NCBI RefSeq assembly: GCF_000014065.1
Contig: NC_008044.1
Location: forward strand, 2,565,501-2,629,500
Source: Ruegeria sp. TM1040
Lineage (GTDB): Bacteria; Pseudomonadota; Alphaproteobacteria; Rhodobacterales; Rhodobacteraceae
DNA length: 64,000 bases
Direction of reading: 5' to 3'
Below, one piece after another: positions 18,715 to 27,371 of the stretch. The position numbers and the translations under genes were made by a program. The notes below the pieces were generated by a model. The model ran no database searches, had not been told where the DNA came from, and saw only the letters and a list, made by a program, of their open reading frames with translations. Within the stretch, counting starts at the first letter, position 1. Each line of letters opens with the position of its first letter.

Positions 18715-19395
18715 TTATCGCTGTGCGTTGATGATGGCGGCCACCCGCTCTGCGATGATCCGGCTGGCTTTGGGCGAAGGGTGAATGCGGTCCGGGGCGT
18801 GAAAGCTCAGATCGCCATAAGGGACCAGATCGGCCGCAGGCAGAAACGTCACACCGGCATCCCCAGCCGCCAGCTGCGCAAGCCGCGCATCCAGCAGGTC
18901 GCCTTCGTCTCGGCAATTCTCGATCGGAGATGACCGACCCGGCGTGCGCAAATATCCGAGCATGATCACTCGGGCGTCGCTTTCGCGAATGCGCATGACA
19001 AGTTCGGGAAACGCCCCGGTTGCGCCATCCTGCGAGATGAGCTTGTCCATCTTGCGGTCACATTGCCCGCAGCCACAGCCCAGCCAAAGATCGTTGCCAC
19101 CGCCATTGAGGATCACCCACTCCCATTTCCCCCCGCGGTATTGCTTTGGGATCGACAGACCCGCCGCACCGCTGATCGGCAGACGATAGATCATGCGCGC
19201 GCCCAGCACGGAGCGATCAGCGACCGGCTCGCCCAGTTCTTTGGAGACAACATCGGGGATAGATTGCTGGGACAGACCATTCCACGCCATCAGGGAATCG
19301 CCTATCGCGAGGATGCGGGTGTCGGTTCCGGTGACGGTTGCGCCACAGGCTGTAAGAAAGCAAAAACTGAGCAATAAGAGCGCGCGACGGATCAT
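18715..19395 (-). CDS. SGNH/GDSL hydrolase lipoprotein
   Basis: Esterase/lipase-like protein of 226 aa. A lipoprotein signal (MIRRALLLLSFCFLTAC) places Cys17 as the lipidated residue. SGNH blocks: GDSL (32-35) with the nucleophile Ser34, a Gly in the VLGAR region, GGGND with the oxyanion Asn, and DRIHPS with catalytic Asp and His near the C-terminus. A CGCGQC cluster follows block III and is unusual. It probably acts on an ester in the periplasm; the substrate is unknown. It stands alone, facing pckA. Confidence 0.88.
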   Translation of the reverse strand: MIRRALLLLSFCFLTACGATVTGTDTRILAIGDSLMAWNGLSQQSIPDVVSKELGEPVADRSVLGARMIYRLPISGAAGLSIPKQYRGGKWEWVILNGGGNDLWLGCGCGQCDRKMDKLISQDGATGAFPELVMRIRESDARVIMLGYLRTPGRSSPIENCRDEGDLLDARLAQLAAGDAGVTFLPAADLVPYGDLSFHAPDRIHPSPKASRIIAERVAAIINAQR

Positions 19396-19491
19396 AAACG
19401 AGGTCTAGCACAAAAGAGGCGTACAGGAAGTTAAACCTCTCGTCGGACAGCGCACCCCGGGATGGAAACGCTGTCCGCCCATTGCGCCACC

Positions 19492-21189
19492 TTACGCCAG
19501 AAGACGCCGCGCGATCACCTGTGCCTGGATCTCAGCTGCGCCCTCAAAAATATTGAGGATCCGCGCATCGCAGAGAACGCGAGAGATCTTATACTCCAGC
19601 GCGAACCCGTTGCCGCCATGGATCTGCAAGCCGTTGTCCGCCGCCGCCCAGGCCACACGCGCGCCGAGGAGCTTGGCCATTCCTGCCTCAAGATCGCAGC
19701 GGTGGCCGTTGTCTTTCTCCCAAGCCGAGAAATACGTCAGCTGCCGCGCCACCATGACCTCGACCGCCATCATCGCAAGCTTGGAAGACACGCGCGGGAA
19801 ATTGATCAACGCCTTGCCGAACTGTTTGCGATCCTGTGCATATTGCATCGCAATATCGAGCGCCGATTGTGCTACGCCAATCGCCCGGGCCGCGGTCTGG
19901 ATCCGGGCCGATTCAAAGGTTTCCATCAACTGCTTGAAACCTTTGCCCTCTTCGCCACCGAGGAGATTCTCGCCCTTCACATGAAAGCCATCGAACCCAA
20001 GTTCGTATTCTTTCATACCGCGATAGCCGAGGACCTCGATTTCGCCCCCCGTCATCCCTTCGGTCGGGAAGGGGGTTTCATCCGTCCCCGGCGTTTTTTC
20101 CGCAAGGAACATGCTGAGACCGCGATGGTCCGTAGTCTCGGGGTCCGTGCGCGCGAGAAGCGTCATCACATGGGTACGGGCAGCATGGGTGATCCAGGTC
20201 TTGTTGCCGGTGATCTGATAGTCACCCGCCGCGTCCTTCACCGCGCGGGTGCGCAGGCTGCCGAGATCAGATCCGGTATTGGGCTCGGTAAAGACTGCCG
20301 TGGGAAGAATCTCGGCGCTCGCGATCTTGGGCAGCCATTGCTGTTTCTGCGCGTCGGTGCCCCCGGCAAGGATCAGCTCGGCGGCAATTTCGGAGCGGGT
20401 GCCTAGAGAGCCGACACCGATGTAACCGCGCGACAGCTCCTCAGAGACCACACACATCGACGCTTTGGAGAGCCCGAAGCCGCCAAACTCCTCTGGGATA
20501 GTCAGACCAAAGACCCCCATTTCCGCCAGCTCTTCAATCACGTCGAGAGGGATCAACTCGTCCTTCAGGTGCCAGTCGTGCGCAAAGGGTTCGACCTTTT
20601 CCTGCGCGTAGCGGCGGAATTGATCACGGATCATCTCCAGCTCTTCGTCGAGCCCGGAGGCCCCGAACATCGTGCTCCCCGCCTGCTGCTCCATCAATTC
20701 CACAAGACGGACCCGCGCGGCCTGCGTGTTTCCCGACTGCGTAAGCATCATGACGGCGGGTGCCATCAGCGCGCGCTGATCGTCTTGCGACAGCCCCAGA
20801 TCCTGAAGGCGCAGCACTTCGCCCTGGTTCATCTGGATCCCGCCATAGATCTGCCAGAGATATTCTCCAAAGGCGATCTGGTGGATCAACTGCTCCATCT
20901 CGCCAAACTTTGCGTCCCGCTCAAGCGCCTCTGCCCAGCGATGCATCTGGCGCAGGGAATAGACGTAGGTGGCTAGCCATGCGAGCCCATGGGCGGCATA
21001 TTGGTGCTGCTCTACCAGCGCCCCGGAAACCCTGCCGTTGTTGCTGACGTTGTCACGCACCCGTGCGGTCGCGCGCTCCAGCAGCTCGTCCAGAGGCGGC
21101 AGCGCCTCCTTGGTCAATGCCAGAAGCTCCGGCAGCAGAGGGGTGTTGGGTTTCATATCCTGTCCGTCCAATTGTCCGTCATGGGGCAT
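19492..21189 (-). CDS. mcd: (2S)-methylsuccinyl-CoA dehydrogenase (Mcd-type acyl-CoA dehydrogenase)
   Basis: An acyl-CoA dehydrogenase fold occupies about residues 180-565 (FTEPNTGSDLGSLRTRA, WITHAART, RKQFGKALINF, LQIHGGNGFALEYKISR). It is preceded by an extra N-terminal helical domain of about 170 residues. That extension and the 565-aa length match methylsuccinyl-CoA dehydrogenase of the ethylmalonyl-CoA pathway, which oxidises methylsuccinyl-CoA to mesaconyl-CoA and hands electrons to ETF. AGGAGG lies 9 nt before the ATG at 21189 (another ATG is 6 bp earlier). It is monocistronic and divergent from a TauE gene. A different long acyl-CoA dehydrogenase is possible but less likely. Confidence 0.8.
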   Translation of the reverse strand: MPHDGQLDGQDMKPNTPLLPELLALTKEALPPLDELLERATARVRDNVSNNGRVSGALVEQHQYAAHGLAWLATYVYSLRQMHRWAEALERDAKFGEMEQLIHQIAFGEYLWQIYGGIQMNQGEVLRLQDLGLSQDDQRALMAPAVMMLTQSGNTQAARVRLVELMEQQAGSTMFGASGLDEELEMIRDQFRRYAQEKVEPFAHDWHLKDELIPLDVIEELAEMGVFGLTIPEEFGGFGLSKASMCVVSEELSRGYIGVGSLGTRSEIAAELILAGGTDAQKQQWLPKIASAEILPTAVFTEPNTGSDLGSLRTRAVKDAAGDYQITGNKTWITHAARTHVMTLLARTDPETTDHRGLSMFLAEKTPGTDETPFPTEGMTGGEIEVLGYRGMKEYELGFDGFHVKGENLLGGEEGKGFKQLMETFESARIQTAARAIGVAQSALDIAMQYAQDRKQFGKALINFPRVSSKLAMMAVEVMVARQLTYFSAWEKDNGHRCDLEAGMAKLLGARVAWAAADNGLQIHGGNGFALEYKISRVLCDARILNIFEGAAEIQAQVIARRLLA

Positions 21190-21336
21190 GCGCATGGTCC
21201 TCCTCAGGGCTTGCCCCCTGATAGGTCATTTTGCACCTGCAGCGCAATATTAAATCTCATATGGGCAAATTTTCATTCGATAATTACCCAGAGGTTTTGC
21301 AGTGCAGCACGCGCTGGGTGTGCTAAAGGCAGTGGT

Positions 21337-22104
21337 ATGACTGATCTTATTCCCTTTCTCGCGCCGGCCGGATTCGTGCTCGCCTTCATCATTGCGCTTA
21401 TTGCAGGCACCATAAAAGGCCTTGTGGGCTTTGCCATGCCCATGATCATGGTCTCGGGCCTAAGCTCCATCATGGCACCGGACCTGGCTTTGGCAGGGCT
21501 GATTCTCCCCACGCTCGTCACCAACGGGTTTCAAGCCCTGAAACAGGGACCGGCCGCCGCTTGGGCGTCGATGAAACGGTTTCGCACATTCCTTCTTGTG
21601 GGGGGGCTCTTCTTGCTGATGAGTGCGCAACTGGTGCGCCTGCTTCCGCCACAGGTGATGCTGCTCATCATTGGTGCGCCAATCACGCTCTTTGCGTTGA
21701 CGCAGCTGCTTGGAAAACAGCTCGTTCTGCATGAAGCCTCGCGCCGGATGGAGATCGGCATTGGCGCTTTTGCAGGGTTCATCGGTGGCTTTTCAGGTAT
21801 TTGGGGCCCCCCGACCGTGGCGTATCTCACCGCGCTCGGGACCGAGAAAAAGGAACAGATGCGCATTCAGGGCGTGATCTACGGCCTTGGGGCCGTTGTC
21901 TTGTTCTTTGCTCATATCGGGTCTGGTGTGATGCGCGGCGAGACCCTGCCTTTTTCCATTCTGATGATAGTACCAGCACTCCTTGGCATGTGGGTCGGCG
22001 GGCGGCTGCAGGATCGGATCGACCAGAAGACATTCCGCCGCGCCACCTTGTTTGTGCTGCTGATCGCGGGTCTCAACCTGCTGCGCCGCGCCTGGGTGGG
22101 CTGA
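21337..22104 (+). CDS. TauE/SafE family sulfite exporter-type permease
   Basis: Inner-membrane protein, 255 aa, with about eight hydrophobic segments in two repeats. Each half carries the family-type glycine-rich motif (AGTIKGLVGFAMPM near 24-37; GFIGGFSGIWGPP near 149-161). The family exports sulfite, sulfoacetate or other small organic anions; the substrate here is unknown. ATG at 21337 has AAAGG upstream; a longer open frame lacks membrane character. It lies 4 bp before the CDF gene, so the two are probably cotranscribed. Confidence 0.9.
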   Translation: MTDLIPFLAPAGFVLAFIIALIAGTIKGLVGFAMPMIMVSGLSSIMAPDLALAGLILPTLVTNGFQALKQGPAAAWASMKRFRTFLLVGGLFLLMSAQLVRLLPPQVMLLIIGAPITLFALTQLLGKQLVLHEASRRMEIGIGAFAGFIGGFSGIWGPPTVAYLTALGTEKKEQMRIQGVIYGLGAVVLFFAHIGSGVMRGETLPFSILMIVPALLGMWVGGRLQDRIDQKTFRRATLFVLLIAGLNLLRRAWVG

Positions 22105-22108
22105 GGCG

Positions 22109-23023
22109 ATGCCCTTTGGCCTCAATACCCGGCTGACAGCCAGTCAGATCGCAAGCGGGACCATTGTGGTATCCGTTGTGGTCCTGCTGCTCAAGCTCGG
22201 GGCTTGGGCCATGACCGGATCGGTCGCATTGTTCTCTGATGCGATGGAGAGTCTCGTCAATGTCTCGGCGGCGGTGCTTGCGTGGTTTGCGATCCGCTAT
22301 GCCCAGCGCCCCGCCGATGACGGACACCCGTTTGGACATCACAAGGCCGAGTATTTCTCTGCCGTGATCGAAGGGATCATGATCATTCTCGCCGCGGTTC
22401 TGATTTTGCATCAGGCCTTTGCCACATTGACCGCGGGCACCCGGGCAGATCTCTCGGCGATTGGACTGGGCGTCAATGGCATCGCGCTGGTCATCAACCT
22501 GGTCTGGGCGCAGGTCCTGCTGCGGGCCGGCAAACGCGTAAACTCGCCTGCATTTGCGGCCGGTGGCCGCCACCTGATGGGCGACGTGTGGACCTCTGCC
22601 GGAGTGATGGTTGGGCTTTTGTTGGTGCTGGCGACGGGATGGCACATTCTTGACCCAATTCTTGCGCTGCTGGTTGCGGTCAACATCCTGCGAGAAGGGC
22701 TGCATGTGGTCTCTGACTCTATCGATGGGCTGATGGACAAAGCCGCCTCACCTGATGAGCAAGAGAAAATAGCCTCGGTTATTCTTGGTTCCGGTGGCGG
22801 TGCGCTTCAGATCCATGACATCAAGACCCGGCGCGCGGGCAAAGCCATATTTGTCGAGTTTCACATGGTTGTGGATGGCGAAATGTCGGTCGCTGAAAGC
22901 CATGACATCTGTGACCGCCTTGAAGCAGAGATCGAAGCCGCCCTGCCCGGCGTTCATGTAACCATCCATGTCGAGCCGGATAACAAGCTCGAGGCGGACG
23001 GCATCGAGCCGCCCGCGCTCTGA
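22109..23023 (+). CDS. Cation diffusion facilitator transporter
   Basis: The 304-aa CDF transporter exports divalent metal (Zn, Fe, Mn or Cd) in exchange for protons. Six TM segments lie in the first 200 residues. Metal-site motifs are FSDAMES (42-48, TM2), HPFGHHKAEY (73-82) and HLMGDVWTSAGV (TM5), the last with H and D of site A. The cytosolic C-terminal domain (about 215-295) has the ferredoxin-like fold with HDICDRLEAEIE. The SDAME/LMGDVW (D-x3 / H-x3-D) pattern resembles FieF-type members. It is convergent with the FMN reductase. Confidence 0.92.
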   Translation: MPFGLNTRLTASQIASGTIVVSVVVLLLKLGAWAMTGSVALFSDAMESLVNVSAAVLAWFAIRYAQRPADDGHPFGHHKAEYFSAVIEGIMIILAAVLILHQAFATLTAGTRADLSAIGLGVNGIALVINLVWAQVLLRAGKRVNSPAFAAGGRHLMGDVWTSAGVMVGLLLVLATGWHILDPILALLVAVNILREGLHVVSDSIDGLMDKAASPDEQEKIASVILGSGGGALQIHDIKTRRAGKAIFVEFHMVVDGEMSVAESHDICDRLEAEIEAALPGVHVTIHVEPDNKLEADGIEPPAL

Positions 23024-23064
23024 CGCCCCTTGCTGTGGGGCAACTGGCGTCGCCCCGCACCTTC

Positions 23065-23610
23065 TCAGGCGCGCGTCGCCAAGGCGCGCAGCCCGGTCAT
23101 CAGGGCCAGAAGGGTTTTGGTGTACTGCTCGCTTGTGAGCCGCCCGGCGTCGTCAAACTCCTTGCTGGAGCCCGCAAGGTGCACTTCTGGCCCCGGCAGG
23201 ACATTGGCTCGAAACGGCACCATGAAGCTGCGCAGCACCATCTGCGCCCGCTCCCCACCCGCACGCCCGGCGGCCGCGGACATCACTGCAACAGGCTTGT
23301 CCTGCCATGGATTGCCCTCGGTGCGGCTGACCCAATCAAGCGCATTCTTGAGCACCCCCGAAGGCCCTTTGTTGTATTCCGGTGTCGAGATCACAACCGC
23401 GTCCGCGCGCGCGATCTGATCTGCCAGAGCCTGCACCACTGCGGGAATGCCCTCAGCGCTTTCAAGATCCCCATCATAGAGCGGCATATTCAGACCGCCC
23501 TCGATCACCTCGGCGGACCCAAATAGCCGCGCGGCCTCACGGGCGAGTTTGAGGTTGGTTGCCTCCTTGCGCAAGGAGCCGGAGAGAATAAGCAATACCG
23601 GATCAGCCAT
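23065..23610 (-). CDS. NADPH-dependent FMN reductase family protein
   Basis: A flavodoxin-like protein of 181 aa. The phosphate loop GSLRKEATN (residues 11-19) and STPEYNKGPSGVLKNALDW (about 75-93) bind FMN as in ChrR/YieF/azoreductase-type quinone reductases. It reduces quinones, chromate or flavin with NAD(P)H in the cytoplasm; the in-vivo substrate is not predictable. It is a single gene between convergent CDF and the OmpA lipoprotein. Confidence 0.9.
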   Translation of the reverse strand: MADPVLLILSGSLRKEATNLKLAREAARLFGSAEVIEGGLNMPLYDGDLESAEGIPAVVQALADQIARADAVVISTPEYNKGPSGVLKNALDWVSRTEGNPWQDKPVAVMSAAAGRAGGERAQMVLRSFMVPFRANVLPGPEVHLAGSSKEFDDAGRLTSEQYTKTLLALMTGLRALATRA

Positions 23611-23730
23611 CGATAAGTCCTTTCAGAAAATCTGTTTCGTGTTGAAAGCTAGGCTCTTCCCCGGCTCAGACAAACAGGGATCACCGCAGGCGGGGTGTGC
23701 ATTGCCACACATGGTGCCCCGAGGTACGCA

Positions 23731-23756
23731 AAAGGCCGCGCTCTGGGAGCGCGGCC
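23731..23756 (-). terminator. Terminator of OmpA-type lipoprotein gene
   Basis: A 10-bp stem GGCCGCGCTC (23734-23743) / GAGCGCGGCC (23747-23756) is followed on the minus strand by TTTTGCG. It lies 28 bp after the stop codon at 23784. Confidence 0.8.
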
Positions 23757-23783
23757 ATATCTTGTGCACCTTTAGAAGTGCGA

Positions 23784-24449
23784 TCAGCTTGCTTGCGGGA
23801 TGATCACGATTTCAACCCGCCGATTACGCGCTTTGCCTTCGGGCGTGAGGTTGCTGGCAACGGGTTGGTCTTCGCCGCGCCCAATGATCCGCATACGGCC
23901 GTAGGACACGCCGCCTGCTGCAATCTCATCCGCGACGGCGTTGGCACGGCGCTCGGACAAGCTGTAGTTATAAGACGCAGCCCCATCGCTGTCCGTATGA
24001 CCGATAACTTGCACGATGCTGCCGGGATAGCGCTGCAGGCTACCCGCCACCTTGCGCAGGTCGCTGCGCACCACCGAGGAGATCGCTGCACTGTCGGTGG
24101 CAAACGTCAGATCATTGGGCAGCGAGACGATCAGGCGATCGCCGGTATTGACGATCGAAATTGAGTCATTGTCGAGACTCTGGCGCAGCTCGGCCTCCTG
24201 CTTGTCGAGTTCACGACCAATCAGCCCGCCCGCAAGCGCTCCAACCGCAGCGGTCCCGATAATCGTTTCCGCCTTGTCGTCATCCGCAGTCGCAGCGCCA
24301 ATGCCAGCCCCGATCAAGCCACCGATGATAGCCCCGTTCTGAGAGCGGTTGATCCCGCCGGGCGCACCGTAGGACGCAGGATCATCACAGGCACTGAGGG
24401 CAACGGCGGCGGTCAATACGCCAAGAGCGGGGAGTTTTGCAAAAGACAT
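23784..24449 (-). CDS. OmpA-family lipoprotein
   Basis: The 221-aa product has a lipoprotein signal ending LSAC (Cys21), a glycine-zipper segment (GAIIGGLIGAGIGAA, about 39-53, and GALAGGLIGREL) and a C-terminal OmpA-like peptidoglycan-binding domain (about 105-215). The last contains VIGHTDSDGAASYNYSLSERRA and the NRRVEI end motif. This YiaD-like layout anchors the outer membrane to the cell wall. It is a single gene with a strong terminator. Confidence 0.93.
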   Translation of the reverse strand: MSFAKLPALGVLTAAVALSACDDPASYGAPGGINRSQNGAIIGGLIGAGIGAATADDDKAETIIGTAAVGALAGGLIGRELDKQEAELRQSLDNDSISIVNTGDRLIVSLPNDLTFATDSAAISSVVRSDLRKVAGSLQRYPGSIVQVIGHTDSDGAASYNYSLSERRANAVADEIAAGGVSYGRMRIIGRGEDQPVASNLTPEGKARNRRVEIVIIPQAS

Positions 24450-24637
24450 ACTGTCTACCTTTTCTTCTTCAAACCTGTCTGGCTTTGCGCGCGTGTTCTG
24501 CTCGGCGCACCGACATTATGTATAGATATTGTGCGCATTACGCCGCGCAGCAAGCACCAAGACCTCCGGTTCGGCGAAATGCCGCGCACCATGGCGCCGC
24601 CAATCGGACGCATCTGATCGGTCGCCAGTGGGCTCGA

Positions 24638-25327
24638 CTACGCTTTGTAGACATAGGTGTTGCTCTCCTGCTCCTGCCAGAGCTTTCGCAACACATCTGC
24701 CTCAGCGGCAAAGGAGCAGTCGAGCAATTCTGCCGACATCATGCGCTCTGTGCGAAAGTGGCGAAAGCCGCCACGCAACTCGCACCACGCCGCAAGCAAC
24801 GTGCAGTCGGTGTGATAGATGAGCGCGAGAGGGCGCAGAACCCGTTCGCTGCGTTCTCCAGCGCCATTCACATAGGCCAGGTGCAACTTTTGCGAACTGC
24901 GCACCGCTTGGCGAAGGATGGCCTTTGAGACACACCCCTCCTCGGGATTGTCAAGCGGGGCGCCATAGGGCGCGACCTGCAGCCACTCAGCGCTGGCATG
25001 TACGTCGCAGATCTTGCGCCCTACACGCGCAGCTGGCTGCTGCAGCGCACCATCCCCGGTGCGCATCAACATTGCGAGGCCGACGTGCAGCGCTTCGATT
25101 TCCTCTTCGTCGAAATTGAGAGGCGGCAAATCGTAACCCTTGCGTAGCATGTAACCGATGCCCGCCTCGCCCTCGACCGGGGTACGCATGGCCTGAAGTG
25201 CGGCGATATCGCGGTAAATCGTGCGCTTGGAAACCTCAAGCTGCGCCGCAAGATCCTCGGCCCGTACCGACGCAGGCGCCGCGCGCAGGATCTGGATCAG
25301 CTCGAACATCCGATTGCTGCGAGTCAT
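24638..25327 (-). CDS. WYL-domain transcriptional regulator (YafY-type)
   Basis: A regulator of 229 aa. The N-terminal HTH_11 domain (MTRSNRMFELIQILR, then VSKRTIYRDIAAL near 34-46) binds DNA. A WYL domain covers the centre and C-terminal half and probably senses a ligand. GGAGG lies 5 nt before the ATG at 25325-25327; the 75-bp longer frame lacks homology-like sequence. It is divergent from a tiny ORF at 25463 and may regulate it. The target is unknown. Confidence 0.88.
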   Translation of the reverse strand: MTRSNRMFELIQILRAAPASVRAEDLAAQLEVSKRTIYRDIAALQAMRTPVEGEAGIGYMLRKGYDLPPLNFDEEEIEALHVGLAMLMRTGDGALQQPAARVGRKICDVHASAEWLQVAPYGAPLDNPEEGCVSKAILRQAVRSSQKLHLAYVNGAGERSERVLRPLALIYHTDCTLLAAWCELRGGFRHFRTERMMSAELLDCSFAAEADVLRKLWQEQESNTYVYKA

Positions 25328-25462
25328 GAAACCTCCGGTGATGGCACCTCTCTGGCACCTGATTTGACAGCCTGCTGCCAATCTAACAGATCCCGCTGAC
25401 AACAGGGTGTCAGCAGCGTTCTGGTTGTCTCGCGGATACTACAACCCGAAACGGAGATCACC

Positions 25463-25738
25463 ATGTCCGCTTATGATTGGCTCGCACTCGCCACCCTCGG
25501 TCTTGACCACTGGCAACAACCGCGCCAGCCGCGCACCACCTATGAGATCGAACGCCAAGAGGCCTGGGATCAGATCGAGGCCCTTCAACGGGCGAAACGG
25601 CGCACAAGGCGCACAAGGCGCACAAGGCGCAAAGCCTTGATGAAAATGATAAACCTGTCAATCCGCGTGCCGTTCAGGCGACGGCCTTCGGGTCGGTCTC
25701 GGTACGGGCCGCCTCAAAAGCCAGCATCGCACGTTTGA
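25463..25738 (+). CDS. Hypothetical small protein with TRR repeats
   Basis: This 91-aa frame opens at an ATG with GGAG at good spacing, divergent from the WYL regulator. It starts MSAYDWLALATLGLDHWQQP, includes YEIERQEAWDQIEAL (helical) and then KRRTRRTRRTRRK, encoded by the 9-bp tandem repeat. The last 22 codons overlap the 3' end of the convergent Ada-like gene. The repeat and overlap suggest either a truncated gene or a genuinely variable basic tail. I do not recognise it. Confidence 0.4.
   Translation: MSAYDWLALATLGLDHWQQPRQPRTTYEIERQEAWDQIEALQRAKRRTRRTRRTRRKALMKMINLSIRVPFRRRPSGRSRYGPPQKPASHV
25599..25634. repeat. 9-bp tandem repeat
   Basis: GGCGCACAA occurs three times in perfect tandem (25599-25607, 25608-25616, 25617-25625), followed by a degenerate fourth copy (GGCGCAAAG). 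Since 9 is a multiple of 3, copy-number change would add or remove Thr-Arg-Arg units without frameshift. Confidence 0.9.
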
Positions 25739-26525
25739 CGGGCACACCCCAGTGATAGCCCCCCATGCCTCCGCCTTTGCGAAGGACGCGATGGCAGGGA
25801 ATGAGCCAGCTGAGCGGATTCTTCCCCACGGCCGTGCCAACGGCGCGCACGGCACGTGGGTTATCGATCGCCTCCGCGATATCGCCATAGGTGGTCGCTT
25901 GACCTTCAGGGATCTGCAACAGCGCCTCCCAGACCTTTATCTGCAGCGGGGCGCCAATCAGATGGAGGGCGGTTTCTCCCTTTTGGGCAAAGGCGGCCTC
26001 AACCCGCGGGCGAAGGGCATCGGGGTCTTCGACAAACTCCGCCTTCGGCCAGCGGGCGCGCATGTCCTCCCAAGCGGCCTCTGGCCCAACCTCGGCGGCA
26101 AAGGCCAGCCCACAGAGCCCCTTCTCTGTCCCCATCGTAAGCGCCTGCCCAAAGGGGCTGTCAAACCACCCCCAGCGCACAGTAAGCCCCGCGCCACGGC
26201 GGGCATAATCTCCTGGGCTCATGGCCTCCCATCGGACAAAGAGGTCGTGCAACCGTCCCGATCCAGAAAGGCCCACCGCATGTGCGGTCTCCAGAAGAGG
26301 CAGATCCTCGTGGAGCAGCGCTTTGGCATGACCAAGGCGCAAATATTGCTGATACCGCTTGGGGGAAACGCCAGCCCAAGAGGAAAAGACGCGCTGGAAA
26401 TGCGCGGCGCTCATGCCCATGCGCGCCGCCAGCTCCTCCAGCGACAGATCGCCACCATCCGCATCGATGACCTCGATAGCGCGCCGGATCACCCCGTAAT
26501 GGTACGCCTGTTCATCCCGTTGCAT
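25674..26525 (-). CDS. AraC-HTH / methylated-DNA-cysteine methyltransferase (Ada-like, lacks metal domain)
   Basis: This 283-aa protein joins an AraC-type double HTH (about 10-108) to an O6-alkylguanine-DNA alkyltransferase domain (about 112-270). Active-site Cys244 lies in PCHRV, and the DNA-recognition helix includes GDIAEAIDNPRAVRAVG. The N-terminal Zn/phosphotriester domain of E. coli Ada is missing, so the trigger for gene activation must differ or be absent. It repairs O6-methylguanine suicidally. It is divergent from nth, another repair gene, 201 bp away. Confidence 0.93.
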   Translation of the reverse strand: MQRDEQAYHYGVIRRAIEVIDADGGDLSLEELAARMGMSAAHFQRVFSSWAGVSPKRYQQYLRLGHAKALLHEDLPLLETAHAVGLSGSGRLHDLFVRWEAMSPGDYARRGAGLTVRWGWFDSPFGQALTMGTEKGLCGLAFAAEVGPEAAWEDMRARWPKAEFVEDPDALRPRVEAAFAQKGETALHLIGAPLQIKVWEALLQIPEGQATTYGDIAEAIDNPRAVRAVGTAVGKNPLSWLIPCHRVLRKGGGMGGYHWGVPVKRAMLAFEAARTETDPKAVA

Positions 26526-26726
26526 GGCACCTCGTCCTCTTGTATTGGGTCAATACTCTGGAGACGCACCTTAGCCAACGTGCCGCGCGGCGGCGACCCG
26601 GAACCTGCGGTTTGGCCGTCCAGGCCCATGGTTAGCGCGTCTTTTGCATCGCAATGCGCCGCCCGCGGCAAATGCTTTGCGTTTTTAATTTGCGCCCCCG
26701 TTCCGCAGCGGGCAAAAGAAGCCCCG

Positions 26727-27371
26727 ATGGCCAAGCAACTCGATTATCATACGCTCCGCGAGATCTTTACGCGGTTCCAGGACGCCGAGGCCGAACCCAA
26801 GGGCGAACTCGACCATGTCAACGTCTACACGTTGGTGGTGGCCGTGGCTTTGTCCGCTCAGGCCACGGATGCTGGCGTGAACAAAGCCACCAAGGATTTG
26901 TTCAAGATTGCCGATACACCCCAAAAGATGCTCGACCTCGGCGAGGAGGGTGTGATCGAACACATCAAGACGATTGGCCTTTATCGTAACAAGGCCAAGA
27001 ACGTCATCAAGCTATCGCGCATTCTCGTCGACGAATACGGCGGCGAAGTTCCTTGTTCGCGCGCCTCACTGGAGAGCCTACCGGGGGTCGGGCGCAAGAC
27101 CGCAAATGTGGTTTTGAACATGTGGTGGCGGTACCCGGCACAGGCAGTGGACACCCATATCTTTCGCGTCGGCAACCGGTCGGGCATCTGTCCGGGCAAG
27201 GATGTAAACGCGGTCGAGCGCGCAATCGAAGACAATATCCCGGTCGACTTCCAGCTGCATGCACATCACTGGCTGATCCTGCATGGCCGTTATCATTGCA
27301 AGGCGCGCAAACCTCTGTGTGCGACCTGCATCATCCGTGACCTCTGCCTCTACGAGGAAAAAACACTATGA
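26727..27371 (+). CDS. nth: Endonuclease III
   Basis: A DNA glycosylase/AP lyase of 214 aa that excises oxidised pyrimidines. The helix-hairpin-helix LPGVGRKTA carries the catalytic Lys124; Asp142 is in VDTHIFR. The [4Fe-4S] loop has C191-X6-C198-X2-C201-X5-C207. ATG at 26727; the frame is open far upstream but only the part from here matches the family. Its stop overlaps the start of the PfkB kinase gene (ATGA), so the two are cotranscribed. Confidence 0.97.
   Translation: MAKQLDYHTLREIFTRFQDAEAEPKGELDHVNVYTLVVAVALSAQATDAGVNKATKDLFKIADTPQKMLDLGEEGVIEHIKTIGLYRNKAKNVIKLSRILVDEYGGEVPCSRASLESLPGVGRKTANVVLNMWWRYPAQAVDTHIFRVGNRSGICPGKDVNAVERAIEDNIPVDFQLHAHHWLILHGRYHCKARKPLCATCIIRDLCLYEEKTL

Noticed and set aside
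25458-25661. Minus-strand frame with repeated Cys-Ala-Leu units
   Set aside because: It is the opposite strand of the 9-bp repeat, with no ribosome-binding site; the plus-strand frame has one.
25752-26726. Upstream extension of nth as a fusion protein
   Set aside because: The extra 325 codons are antisense to the Ada-like gene and contain no domain; nth has a normal start at 26727.
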